Shown piece after piece: positions 13,431-21,476 of a stretch of 42,404 nt of DNA (position 1 is its first letter; each line of letters opens with the position of its first letter). This DNA comes from a virus, in the IMG/VR virus record IMGVR_UViG_3300027747_003556, positions 1-42,404 of that record, one strand, 5' to 3'. The position numbers were made by a program, and so were the translations under genes. The notes beneath the pieces were generated by a model, which saw nothing but the letters and a program-made list of their open reading frames with translations, did not search any database and had not been told where the DNA came from.

Positions 13431-14983
13431 ACGTGCCCGGCGCCCCCGGCTTCCCCGCCGCGCGCTTCCCCGCGCATGCCTCGCGCCATGGCGAAGGCGT
13501 GGCCGGCATCATCGCGCTGCGCCAGCCGCCGGCCGCGCTGCCGGCCGAACAAGCCCTGCTGGGCGCCCTGCTGGCCAACAACCGCGCGCTGGACCGCGTG
13601 GGCGAGTTTCTCCGCGCGGAGCATTTCGCGGACCCGGTGCATGCGCGGATCTTCACCGCCATCGTCCGCCGGGCCGAGGCCGGGCAGATCGCGGACGTGG
13701 TGACGCTGCGGCCGGAGTTCGAGAATAGCGGCGAGTTGGACCCGGTGGGCGGCCCGGCCTACCTGGCGCAGCTGCTGGGCGCCATGGTCGGCATTATCAA
13801 CGCCGGGCAATACGGCCGGCTGATCCTGGACACCTGGCAGCGCCGCGAGTTGATCGCGCTGGGCGAAGACCTGGTCAACGACGCCTTTTCCCCGGCCGAA
13901 GGCGAGGCCGCCGCCGCCATCATCGAACGCGCCGACGCCGGGCTGATGCTGCTGGGGGAAGGCCAGGCCGAAGCGGCGCTGCTCTCGGCCCCGGCGGTCG
14001 CCAGCCAGGTGCTGGCGGGCATGGAACGCGCCCTGGCCAGCAAGGGCGGCATCACCGGCGTTACCACCGGCTATGCCGGGCTGAACCGCATGACGGCGGG
14101 CCTGCAGGAAGGCCAGCTTATCGTCGCCGCCGGGCGGCCCAGCATGGGGAAGACGGCGCTGGCCCTGGGCGTGGCACTGCGCGCCGCCGCGGCCGGTGAA
14201 TCCGTGCTGTTCGCCAGCGCGGAGATGAAGGCGCGCGGCGTGCTGGCGCGCGGCATCGGCGCCCTGGCCGGCGTGCCGGTGCAGGGCGTGCTGTCCGGCC
14301 GGGTGCCCACGGATGACCCGGAGCGCACCCGCCGGCTGGGCCAGCCCGAGATTGACCGCGTGGTCGCCGCCGCCGGCCTGATGGACAAGCTGCCGCTGGT
14401 CTTCGACGAAAGCGCCGGCCTGACCGTGGAGGCACTGCGCGCCCGCGCCCGCCGCATGAAGCGCACCCAGGGCCTGCGCCTGATCGTGGTGGACTACCTG
14501 GGCAAGATGCGCGGCGGCGACGAGCTGGAGCGCAGCGGCAACCTGTACCTGAAGACCACGCAGATCATCAGCGGGTTGCAGCGCCTGGCGATGGAACTCA
14601 GCGTGCCGGTGCTGTGCCTCTCGCAGTTGAACCGCAGCCTGGAAAGCCGCGACGACCCGCGCCCGCGCATGAGCGACCTGCGCGATTCCGGCGCCATCGA
14701 ACAGGACGCGGACGGCATTTGGTTTTTGTATCGGGAACACTACTACCTCAGCCGCGCCATCCCGAAGCGCCGCGACAAGGAGAAGGGCGAGGATTTCGAG
14801 GCGCGCTATGCCGCCTGGGAAATCGCGCTGGCGAACAGCATCGGTCGCGCGGAAGTGGACGTGGCCAAGCAGCGCCAGGGGCCTATTGGGCCGGTGCGCA
14901 TGCGCTTCCGCGATGAACTGACCTGGTTCTTCGACGACGCCGAAGGCGATGGCGGGCCGGCAGTGCCGGGGCTGTTCGCGTGA
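13427..14983 (+). CDS. dnaB: Replicative DNA helicase, DnaB family
   Basis: A 518-residue protein starting at GTG 13427, inside the previous stop (GTGA). The N-terminal DnaB domain (about 34-140; PPAALPAEQALLGALL) is followed by the RecA-like motor with Walker A GRPSMGKT (236-243), Walker B LIVVDYLG (about 360), LCLSQLNRSLE and MSDLRDSGAIEQDAD, all standard DnaB motifs. It should unwind DNA 5' to 3' at the phage fork. Carrying its own helicase means the phage may not need to capture host DnaB, and the O-like initiator at 15533 could be its loader. Confidence 0.95.
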   Translation: MNVPGAPGFPAARFPAHASRHGEGVAGIIALRQPPAALPAEQALLGALLANNRALDRVGEFLRAEHFADPVHARIFTAIVRRAEAGQIADVVTLRPEFENSGELDPVGGPAYLAQLLGAMVGIINAGQYGRLILDTWQRRELIALGEDLVNDAFSPAEGEAAAAIIERADAGLMLLGEGQAEAALLSAPAVASQVLAGMERALASKGGITGVTTGYAGLNRMTAGLQEGQLIVAAGRPSMGKTALALGVALRAAAAGESVLFASAEMKARGVLARGIGALAGVPVQGVLSGRVPTDDPERTRRLGQPEIDRVVAAAGLMDKLPLVFDESAGLTVEALRARARRMKRTQGLRLIVVDYLGKMRGGDELERSGNLYLKTTQIISGLQRLAMELSVPVLCLSQLNRSLESRDDPRPRMSDLRDSGAIEQDADGIWFLYREHYYLSRAIPKRRDKEKGEDFEARYAAWEIALANSIGRAEVDVAKQRQGPIGPVRMRFRDELTWFFDDAEGDGGPAVPGLFA

Positions 14984-15213
14984 GCCGCGACGAAGCCATC
15001 GCCATGAGCGGCGCCGACCTGCGCGCGGAGCTGGCGCGCCAGGTGGAGATGGCCGGCGGGCAGGTTGCCTGGGGCCGGCTGCGCGGTGTCGCGGTTTCGC
15101 AGGTCTGCGAAACGCTGAGCGGCCGGCGCGAGCCAAGCGAAAGCATCATCAACGCCATGGGGTTCATGCGGGTCACCCGCTACGTGCCCCTGAGGGGGAA
15201 GCGCAATGCCTGA
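14980..15213 (+). CDS. Small HTH protein, 77 aa
   Basis: GTG 14980 overlaps the helicase stop (GTGA). Residues 20-55 (VEMAGGQVAWGRLRGVAVSQ then VCETLSGRREPSE) read as a compact helix-turn-helix like Cro/XRE proteins, with an Arg-rich end. A DNA-binding role at the origin or in early control is plausible. No closer family recognised. Confidence 0.6.
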   Translation: MSRDEAIAMSGADLRAELARQVEMAGGQVAWGRLRGVAVSQVCETLSGRREPSESIINAMGFMRVTRYVPLRGKRNA

Positions 15214-15487
15214 AGCCGCAACCATGGAACGCCCGGCGCAGGCCGCGCCCGAGGTGGGTGGCATTGCCGCCGACCGCCTGCGCTCCGTCATTGAACGCAT
15301 TGAGCGGCTGGAGGAGGAGCGCCGCCAGCTGGGTGAGGACATCAAGACGATCTACGCCGAGGCTAAGGGCGCCGGCCTGGACGTGAAGGTGGTTCGCCAG
15401 ATCATCGGCATTCGCCGCAAGGAACCGGCCGAGGTGGAGGCGCAGGAAACCCTGCTGGACCTGTACCGCCGCGCGCTGGGCATGTGA
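15206..15487 (+). CDS. gapR: GapR/DUF2312 nucleoid-associated protein
   Basis: A 93-residue protein. From residue 19 it matches the DUF2312 pattern: GIAADRLRSVIERIERLEEE, then EDIKTIYAEAKGAGLDVK, RQIIGIRRKEPAEVEAQE and LLDLYRRALGM. In Caulobacter GapR binds AT-rich, overtwisted DNA ahead of forks and aids topoisomerases; the family is alphaproteobacterial. A phage copy beside dnaB and the origin fits a role in replicating GC-rich phage DNA, by inference. It starts 8 bases inside the previous gene. Confidence 0.9.
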   Translation: MPEAATMERPAQAAPEVGGIAADRLRSVIERIERLEEERRQLGEDIKTIYAEAKGAGLDVKVVRQIIGIRRKEPAEVEAQETLLDLYRRALGM

Positions 15488-15512
15488 CCCGCGCCGCCGC
15501 CGTAGCCACGCC

Positions 15513-16025
15513 AGAAACCCAGGAAACCCAGCATGTCGCGCCGCTGCCTCTGCACCCGCCTGTTCACCGCCTTCCGCGCCGACCCGCGGCTGCGCTCGCT
15601 GCCCTGGGCCACCCGCGCCTTCTTCCTGCTGTTGGGGGAAGCCATGGCGGCCAGCGAAAACCCAGGAACCTTGGGTTTCGGTTCGGTTTCCCGGGTTTCG
15701 CTGTTGGTTTCCGTGCCGGAAACCGAAGTGGAAACCCAACTGGAAACCCTGCTGGCCGAGGGGTTGTTGACCCGCACGGAAGCCGGCGGCCTGGCCTGCC
15801 CGCTGCTGGTCGGCCCGCCGCCCCGGCAGTCCGCAGCCCAGGAAAACGGCCGAAAAGGCGGCCGGCCGCGCAAGGGGGAGGGGCTGGAAGCGTATCGGCT
15901 GCGCAAGGCGCAAACCTCCCTGCCGCTGCCCCTGGCCGGCGGCGCGGCGGAAACCCAGCCGAAACCCAGCCCGGAAACCCCCACTACTACTACTAACCTT
16001 AGTAATTCTCAGTCAGTGGTTAAGT
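15513..16025. repeat. Iteron cluster and AT-rich stretch: candidate replication origin
   Basis: The 9-base unit GGAAACCCA and close variants recur at 15513, 15522, 15730, 15742, 15949, 15960 and 15973. Inverted or looser copies (TGGGTTTCG, CGGGTTTCG, TGGTTTCCG) lie at 15672-15713. After the last copy comes a stretch unusually rich in A/T for this genome (about 15983-16025, with ACTACTACTACTAA). Iterons plus an AT-rich segment inside the initiator gene is the lambda ori/O arrangement. Confidence 0.65.
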
Positions 16026-16402
16026 CCTTCCCTTCCCCCCGCGCGCTGCCGCACCTGGCCCTGGGCGCGGAACTGGCCGAGCTGGCCAGCCTGGACCCGG
16101 TCCGCCAGCGCTTCGACTACGCCCCGGTGAAGGTCTGGCTGGAAGCCGGCTTCGCCCCGGCCGAAATCCGCGAGGCGGTGCGCCAGGTGGTCACCCGGCC
16201 CAGCTACAACCACGGCGCCATCCGCACCCTGGGCTACTTCGACCGCGCGATTCGGGAAGCCTGCACCGCCCCCGCCGCCGCCGCGCCCCAGGCGCCGCCG
16301 GAAGGCCCCAGCGAGTTCGAACGCGCGCTGGACGCCTGGAACTTCCACCGCGTCGGCCCGCCGCCGAAGCTGGCCGATTTCCGCCGCAACCGCGCCGCCT
16401 GA
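15533..16402 (+). CDS. O-like replication initiator
   Basis: A 289-residue protein with AGGAA 8 bases before ATG 15533. Residues 1-95 look like a winged-helix domain (RLRSLPWATRAFFLLLGEAM; SVSRVSLLVSVPETEVETQL; LLTRTEAGGLACP). A basic linker (ENGRKGGRPRKGEG) and a low-complexity Thr/Ser/Pro region follow, then a C-terminal helical domain (about 175-240) like helicase-interaction parts of phage replisome organisers. Its DNA carries the iterons it may bind. The frame at 15484-15996 is a shadow. Exact family not proven. Confidence 0.7.
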   Translation: MSRRCLCTRLFTAFRADPRLRSLPWATRAFFLLLGEAMAASENPGTLGFGSVSRVSLLVSVPETEVETQLETLLAEGLLTRTEAGGLACPLLVGPPPRQSAAQENGRKGGRPRKGEGLEAYRLRKAQTSLPLPLAGGAAETQPKPSPETPTTTTNLSNSQSVVKSFPSPRALPHLALGAELAELASLDPVRQRFDYAPVKVWLEAGFAPAEIREAVRQVVTRPSYNHGAIRTLGYFDRAIREACTAPAAAAPQAPPEGPSEFERALDAWNFHRVGPPPKLADFRRNRAA

Positions 16403-16413
16403 AGGGAACCACC

Positions 16414-17196
16414 ATGGCTTTCACGCTGCTGCTGCCATCCGGGCAGGAAATCCACTCAGGCGCCGAGCCCTACGTGATGACCGAGGCCGAGGCCCAGCGC
16501 GCCAAGCGCCGCGGCCCCGGCCAGGCCGCCAGCGCGGCGGCCGACATGGCGGAAGCGCAGCACCAGGCCAGCCTGCTGGCCAACGCCACGCCGGAGACGC
16601 TGGCCAAGGTGGCGCTGGGCGCCGGCCGGGCCAGCCTGGGGCAGATGGCCCTGGCGTGCGGCGTGCTGGGCCAGCCGGGCGCGCTGGAGCGCGTCGGCGA
16701 TGCCCTGGCGGCCCTGGGCGGGGCGGATGGCGCGGAGGGCCACCACGCGGCCCGCCCGTTGCAGCGCGACCCGCTGGTCTTCCTCCACGCCCGCGGCAGC
16801 CTGCGCCCGCAGCAGGTCCGCGCCGGGCAGGAAATCTGCCGCGTATACCTGGCCATCAGTGCCGGCGTCACCGGCCGCCAGGTGGCCAGCTACTCGGAAG
16901 CCAGCGCGAAGGGCCCAGCGCTGGAAGACTGGCCGGTGGGCCTGCGCACCGCCTACCGCGACCGCTACGCCCCCTGGACGGCATGGGCTGGGGCGCAGTC
17001 GGTGCGGCGCAAGTGCCGGCACACGCTGCACGACCTGGCGCTGCTGGTGGCGGCTGATGGGTGGGGGCATCGGCAGGTGGCGCAGGAATGGCGGATGGAC
17101 CAGCGCACCATCGTGGATGGGCTGCAGCGTGGGTTATACTGGTACGCCCGCCATGCCGGCTGGGTGGAAGACCAAGCCTGGACCGAAGCCGCGTGA
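16414..17196 (+). CDS. HTH protein at end of early operon, candidate late-gene regulator
   Basis: A 260-residue protein with GAAGGGA before ATG 16414. The N-terminal half is Ala-rich and helical. The C-terminal half contains VRAGQEICRVYLAISAGVTG and, at the end, LLVAADGWGHRQVAQEW with RMDQRTIVDGLQRGLYWYA, which resembles a sigma region 4-type HTH. It is the last gene before the late block, where lambdoid phages keep Q or a late activator. That role is an inference from position; no family match is certain. Confidence 0.6.
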   Translation: MAFTLLLPSGQEIHSGAEPYVMTEAEAQRAKRRGPGQAASAAADMAEAQHQASLLANATPETLAKVALGAGRASLGQMALACGVLGQPGALERVGDALAALGGADGAEGHHAARPLQRDPLVFLHARGSLRPQQVRAGQEICRVYLAISAGVTGRQVASYSEASAKGPALEDWPVGLRTAYRDRYAPWTAWAGAQSVRRKCRHTLHDLALLVAADGWGHRQVAQEWRMDQRTIVDGLQRGLYWYARHAGWVEDQAWTEAA

Positions 17197-17273
17197 GGCG
17201 AGCGCAAACGCAAACAGAAACCACTTGACGCGATACCACGTTTCGGACCACCTTTCAGTCATGGTTGAGAAAT

Positions 17274-17302
17274 GCGCCCGGATGGCTTTGCCGCCCGGGC
17301 GC
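17274..17302 (+). terminator. GC-rich hairpin, possible early-operon terminator or antitermination site
   Basis: An 8-bp perfect stem GCGCCCGG/CCGGGCGC with a 13-base loop, 78 bases after the stop at 17196 and 24 bases before the first late gene. There is no T-run after it, so it is not a standard intrinsic terminator. A TTGACG hexamer at 17225-17230 could be a -35, but no good -10 follows. Confidence 0.4.
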
Positions 17303-17325
17303 TTCGCGTTTCAGGAGTGCGCGCT

Positions 17326-18009
17326 GTGGCTGTCACGGTAAGCGTCCGCTCAGACCTGGATAAGTTCGCCCGGCAGCTGGACGCCATGGCGCGGGGGCAG
17401 TTGCGGTTCGCTGCCTCGCAGGCGTTGACCAAGCTGGCGCGCGAGGTGGAGACCGACACCCGCACCAAGTTCATGCCGGCGCAGTTCGACAAGCCGGTGC
17501 CGTTCACCCAGCGCGCCTTCCGCGTGCTGCCCGCCAGCAAGGCGGCGCTGCGCAGCGAGGTTCGGTTGAAGGACCAGCAGCAGCAGGCCGGGTATGGCAA
17601 GCTGCTGGCGCTGGAAGAAGAGGGCGGCACGCGTAACCCGGGCTCGCCACGGTTCGGCAAGGGCAAGGGCAGGGCGCTGGTCACGCCGAACGCGGTGAAG
17701 CGGAACGCCTACGGTAATATGCCGTTCCGCGCGGTGCAGAACCTGCTGGGGCAGCGCGGCGTGTTCCTGGCCAAGCCGGGCGATGTTGTCCACAAAGGCG
17801 GCGCCAAGCTGAAGTGGGGCGGCATCTACAAGCGGGTGGGGCGTGGCGACAAGGCGCACCTCAAGCTGATGGCAAGTTTCTTCGGCCGGGTGCAGTACAA
17901 GCCGCGCTTCCCCTGGCATGCGCATGTGTTGGGCATGGCAGCGGTGCGCTTCCCGGTGCTGCTGCGCGATGCGATGGCGCTGGCCATGGCCACGGCGCGC
18001 CGGCGGTAG
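17326..18009 (+). CDS. Phage structural protein candidate (gp10/tail-completion-like), 227 aa
   Basis: I chose GTG 17326 because GGAG precedes it by about 9 bases; the frame opens at 17272. The product reads VSVRSDLDKFARQLDAMARG then AASQALTKLAREVETDTR and PVPFTQRAFRVLPASKAAL, a pattern seen in neck or tail-completion proteins of myo- and siphophages. The middle has a Lys/Gly-rich patch and the C-terminus is basic. Such a gene normally lies after the capsid gene, so its place before terminase is odd. Family assignment is tentative. Confidence 0.5.
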   Translation: MAVTVSVRSDLDKFARQLDAMARGQLRFAASQALTKLAREVETDTRTKFMPAQFDKPVPFTQRAFRVLPASKAALRSEVRLKDQQQQAGYGKLLALEEEGGTRNPGSPRFGKGKGRALVTPNAVKRNAYGNMPFRAVQNLLGQRGVFLAKPGDVVHKGGAKLKWGGIYKRVGRGDKAHLKLMASFFGRVQYKPRFPWHAHVLGMAAVRFPVLLRDAMALAMATARRR

Positions 18010-18151
18010 GCCTGCGGCGTTTCACGGGTCCCTCCCGGCAGTTCCGACGACCGGGGGCATTTCGCACCCCGACATTCCCCCGAATTTTTCAACAAAAACA
18101 ACGCCTTCTGTTGACATCGCTGTTTACATCCGCCGCGCGGAGCCGCCATCC
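18010..18151. other. Non-coding, locally AT-rich region before terminase (candidate cos/pac or late promoter)
   Basis: A 142-base gap upstream of the small terminase gene. Bases 18081-18130 are far more A/T-rich than the rest and contain near-direct repeats TGTTGACA / TGTTTACA (18110-18127). TTGACA could be a -35, but the base run 17 downstream is GC-rich. In lambda-type phages the cos site lies just before Nu1, so packaging-site function is plausible. Confidence 0.35.
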
Positions 18152-18712
18152 ATGCCCGTCAACCTCGATGAGATGGCCGCCCTCCTCAGATGCAGCCTGC
18201 CCACCATGCGCAAGCTGGCAAAGCTGGAAGCCTTCCCCGTCATCGCCCGTGGCTCCCACGGCGTCCCCTGGCAACTAGACCCCGAGGCCGTTACCGCCTT
18301 CCTCCAAGCCCGCCGCGAAGCCGAAGCTGCCGCCGGCGCCGCCCGCGACGAAGCCCTGGCCCAGCTTTCCCTCCCTGAATCCATCCTCTCCGGCGACGAA
18401 GCCACGGCCTCCGCCGCCGAGCGCCTGAAGACCGCCCAAGCCATCCGCGCCGAAATCCTGAACGCCAGGGAAGCGGGCTTCCTGGTCCCCACCACCGACA
18501 TGCGCGCCCGCCTGGCCAGCGCCTGGCCCCCGCTCATGCAGTCCATCCTGGCCATGCCCCAGCAGCTCGGCCGCCGCCACAACTTGCCGGATGCCGTCGT
18601 CCGCGACGCCCGCCGCTACCTTGAGGAGCAACTGCGCGAAACCGTCCGCCTCCTGCAGGACCTCCTGCCGGACGACGCCGCGCCCGACGAACCCCATGGC
18701 GCGCCCCCCTGA
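18152..18712 (+). CDS. Terminase small subunit, Nu1/DUF1441-like
   Basis: A 186-residue protein. The N-terminal winged helix (LDEMAALLRCSLPTMRKLAK, then VPWQLDPEAVTAFLQARR) matches Nu1-type DNA-recognition domains. The long helical middle (DEATASAAERLKTAQAIRAE) and C-terminal helical region fit DUF1441-type small terminases. It should recognise the packaging site and recruit the large subunit, whose gene overlaps its end by 17 bases. Confidence 0.82.
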   Translation: MPVNLDEMAALLRCSLPTMRKLAKLEAFPVIARGSHGVPWQLDPEAVTAFLQARREAEAAAGAARDEALAQLSLPESILSGDEATASAAERLKTAQAIRAEILNAREAGFLVPTTDMRARLASAWPPLMQSILAMPQQLGRRHNLPDAVVRDARRYLEEQLRETVRLLQDLLPDDAAPDEPHGAPP

Positions 18713-20885
18713 ACGCCCCCGCTTCGCGCCTGCCGCCCGAATCCTGCGGGAAAGCCTGGCCGCGCTGTTGCCGCCGCAGCGCATCACGGTGGCCGACCAC
18801 GCCGCCCGCTATCGCTGGCTTCCTTCCGTCTCCGGCGGCCACCTGGTCCACTGGGATCACACCGTCGCCCCCTACCTGACCGAACCCATGGAGGCCCTGT
18901 CGGACGACGCGCACGACACGGTCGCCATCATCGGCCCCGCGGCCTCCGGCAAGACCATGGTGGCCGAGAACTGGGCGCTGCATAACGTGCACGCGGACCC
19001 GGCCGACATGCTCTGGTACCTGCACACCGACCCGGCAATTGAAACCTACGTCAAGGGCCGCATCGAACCGATGCTGGAGGCCCATGACAAGCTGATCGCC
19101 GACCGCCGCCACGGCCGCGACAGCGTCAACTTCAAGCGCTTCCACGGCGGCCGGTTCGAGTTCCTGTCGTTCACCCGGTCCAACCTCATCAACAAGCACG
19201 TCCGCAAGATTGTCGCGGACGAATACGACAACTACGACGCCAACCTGGGCAACCCGATGGCGCTGCTGAACCCGCGCCGCCAGGCCGCCAGCGCCGCCGG
19301 TGCGGACAGCAAAGTCCTGCTCATCAGCCATGCCGACCGCGCCGCCCCCATCGGCGCGAAAATCGAGGAACAAGCCGGCATCATGGCGGTCTATCTGGCC
19401 GGGGACCGCCGCACCTGGTGGTGGGCCTGCCCGCATTGCGGCGGCTTCAGCAGCCCCAACCCCGGCACGCCGCGCCACATGGCGCTGTGCTACCCGGAAG
19501 ACGCGCCGCTGGAGGAAATCGAGGCCAAGGCGCACCTGCTCTGCCCGGTTTCCGGCTGCATCATCGAGGAAAAAGACCGGATCGGCATGCTCGCCAGCGG
19601 CCGATGGGTCGGCCGGGGCGAGGAATGCGACGAAACCGGCCGCATCCTGGGTGAACGCGACCGGATGCGCATCGCCGGCTTCTGGATTGTCGGGACCATG
19701 TCGCCCTTCGTCATGGGTGGCATCGGCGCCCTAGCCCGGGCCCGCGAATCAGCCCGCCGCAGCGCCCTCATCAGCGGCGACGAACGCCCGCTGCGCGAAG
19801 TGATGGTGAAATCCTGGGGCGTGCCCTATGCGCCGCCCAAGCAGGTCGGCAGCATCGAGGCCGCCGAGCTCGCCGACCGCGCCCGGCCCGACCTGGCGCT
19901 GGGTATGGTGCCGGAAGGCTGCCGCGTGCTGCACACCAGCGTGGATACCCAGGCCAACCGCTTCGAACTGGTCACCCGCGGCTTCGGCCAGGGCCTCGAA
20001 AGCTGGATCATCGAAGCCCGCCACATCCCGGCCGCCCCGGCCACCAACCCGGCCGACTGGGATGACCTGATGCGCACCCTCGCGGCGCTGGAATACCCCC
20101 TGGCAGACGGCTCCGGCCGCGCCATGCGGGTCCGCGGCGCCATGTTCGACGCCATGGGCGAACCGGGCGTGACCGAACAGGCCTATGCCGCCTGGCGCCG
20201 TGCAAAAAAGGCCCGCCTGGTCCGCTACCTCGGCCGCATCAATGGCCGAGAGGTTCACAACATCATGCCATCAAAGGGCGCCGCCACGCCGCAGCACCCG
20301 GCGCTGGTGGTGGCCTTCGGCGATGGTGAACGCAAGGACCGCAAAGCCAGCGCCGGCCGTGGCGACGTGCCCCTGGCGCTGTTCAACCCCAACACCGCCA
20401 AGGACGCCCTGGCCGCCCAGTTGGCCATCGCCGAGCCCGGCCCCGGCGCGGTCAACTTCCCGCACGGCCTCCGCGCCGAACAGGGCGAGGCGCATCCCTG
20501 GTTCGAACAACTCGCCGCCGAGATCCGCGACAACCGCCGCGGCACCTGGGCCAAGAAGGCCGCGCACCTGCGAAACGAAGCCTGGGACCTGTTGGTCCTG
20601 GCCGGCGTCACGGCCCGGCTGCACGGCCTGCACCGCCTGGACTGGTCCCGCCCGCCAGGCTGGGCGGCAGAATGGCCCAACAACACCCAGATCGCGGCGC
20701 CATCGGTCCCGGGCGTCGCGTCCACCGCCGCCGGGGTGGTTACTCCTCCGCCAACCCCGGCGGCGGCCCCCATCGGCCGCCCCGCAACGGCGCCGGCACA
20801 CATCACGCCCGACCGGGCGCCGGCTGGCGTGGTCATCGCTGCCGCCAACGCGCCCCGCGCCACCCTGGCGCGGCGCCTGGCCTGA
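18696..20885 (+). CDS. Terminase large subunit, lambda GpA family
   Basis: A 729-residue protein. It shows the GpA-family order: Walker A GPAASGKT (80-87), KIVADEYDNYD (Walker B-like), a Cys-rich insert (CPHCGG near residue 245 and CPVSGC near 283), and a C-terminal nuclease part (VLHTSVDTQANRFE; RGAMFDAMGEPG). It should power packaging and cut concatemers. ATG 18696 is the first start consistent with the small-subunit overlap. The last 70 residues are a Pro/Ala-rich tail. Confidence 0.93.
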   Translation: MARPPERPRFAPAARILRESLAALLPPQRITVADHAARYRWLPSVSGGHLVHWDHTVAPYLTEPMEALSDDAHDTVAIIGPAASGKTMVAENWALHNVHADPADMLWYLHTDPAIETYVKGRIEPMLEAHDKLIADRRHGRDSVNFKRFHGGRFEFLSFTRSNLINKHVRKIVADEYDNYDANLGNPMALLNPRRQAASAAGADSKVLLISHADRAAPIGAKIEEQAGIMAVYLAGDRRTWWWACPHCGGFSSPNPGTPRHMALCYPEDAPLEEIEAKAHLLCPVSGCIIEEKDRIGMLASGRWVGRGEECDETGRILGERDRMRIAGFWIVGTMSPFVMGGIGALARARESARRSALISGDERPLREVMVKSWGVPYAPPKQVGSIEAAELADRARPDLALGMVPEGCRVLHTSVDTQANRFELVTRGFGQGLESWIIEARHIPAAPATNPADWDDLMRTLAALEYPLADGSGRAMRVRGAMFDAMGEPGVTEQAYAAWRRAKKARLVRYLGRINGREVHNIMPSKGAATPQHPALVVAFGDGERKDRKASAGRGDVPLALFNPNTAKDALAAQLAIAEPGPGAVNFPHGLRAEQGEAHPWFEQLAAEIRDNRRGTWAKKAAHLRNEAWDLLVLAGVTARLHGLHRLDWSRPPGWAAEWPNNTQIAAPSVPGVASTAAGVVTPPPTPAAAPIGRPATAPAHITPDRAPAGVVIAAANAPRATLARRLA

Positions 20886-21024
20886 ACAAGTTTCGGCGCC
20901 GCAAAGCCGAGTCCTTGCGGCCCCTCTGCGTGGAGTGAAGGCGGCCTAATCGACCCGCCGGGCCATGGCCACAAGCCGCAGCGAAGCCGGGTGATCCGGC
21001 GCCGGAAGCATCAAGGAAGCCCGC

Positions 21025-21279
21025 ATGTCCTACACCTCCGGCGTCTTCGCCGGCCTCAGCCAGGATGCCCTGCGCGCCAACCTGGCCCAGGCCCAGGCCG
21101 CGTTGCATAGCCTCTCCATCGGCAACCGCGTGGCGTCGGCCGAGTTCGCCATGGGCGATGGCAGCCGCAAGGTCATGTACAGCGCCACCACCGTGCCCGC
21201 CCTGCGCGGCTACATCGGCGAGCTGCAGAAGCTGCTCGGCATGACCACGCCGCGCCGCGCTGTCGGCATCCGGTTCTGA
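21025..21279 (+). CDS. gpW-like head-tail joining protein
   Basis: An 84-residue protein with AAGGA 9 bases before ATG 21025. It matches the gpW pattern: ALRANLAQAQAALHSLSIGN, a beta hairpin (ASAEFAMGDGSRKVMYSATT) and a terminal helix (LRGYIGELQKLLG). In lambda, W sits between A and B exactly as here and joins the packaged head to the tail. Confidence 0.85.
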   Translation: MSYTSGVFAGLSQDALRANLAQAQAALHSLSIGNRVASAEFAMGDGSRKVMYSATTVPALRGYIGELQKLLGMTTPRRAVGIRF

Positions 21280-21281
21280 CC

Positions 21282-21476
21282 GTGGCGCTGACCCGCACGC
21301 CGCTGCTGGCGCCGAAGGAACTGCCGGCCGCCGAGAAAGCCGCCTACTTCGACGGCCTGGCCGCCGGCAGCCGTGGCGTTGACGTGGCGCTGCGCTTCCT
21401 CAAGGGCGGCTTTACCGACCACGCTCAGCGCACCCTGGAAGACCTGCTGAAGACCATGGAGGACGCCGCGAAGTGA
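21282..21476 (+). CDS. Hypothetical protein, 64 aa
   Basis: GTG 21282 lies 2 bases after the gpW stop, and its stop overlaps the portal GTG. The product is helical (AAEKAAYFDGLAAGSRGVD; AQRTLEDLLKTMEDAAK). No family recognised; presumably a head accessory by position. Confidence 0.55.
   Translation: MALTRTPLLAPKELPAAEKAAYFDGLAAGSRGVDVALRFLKGGFTDHAQRTLEDLLKTMEDAAK

Noticed and set aside
13319-15136. Long minus-strand ORF (605 codons) opposite dnaB
   Set aside because: It is a low-complexity Ala/Gly/Arg/Gln shadow of the helicase frame in high-GC DNA.
15513-15981. CRISPR-like short repeats
   Set aside because: Units are 9 bases, irregularly spaced, in both orientations and inside a coding gene, which fits iterons instead.
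15484-15996. Alternative 170-codon plus-strand frame over the initiator gene
   Set aside because: Pro/Arg-rich with no domain; the frame at 15533 has a ribosome site, domain structure and continues to 16402.
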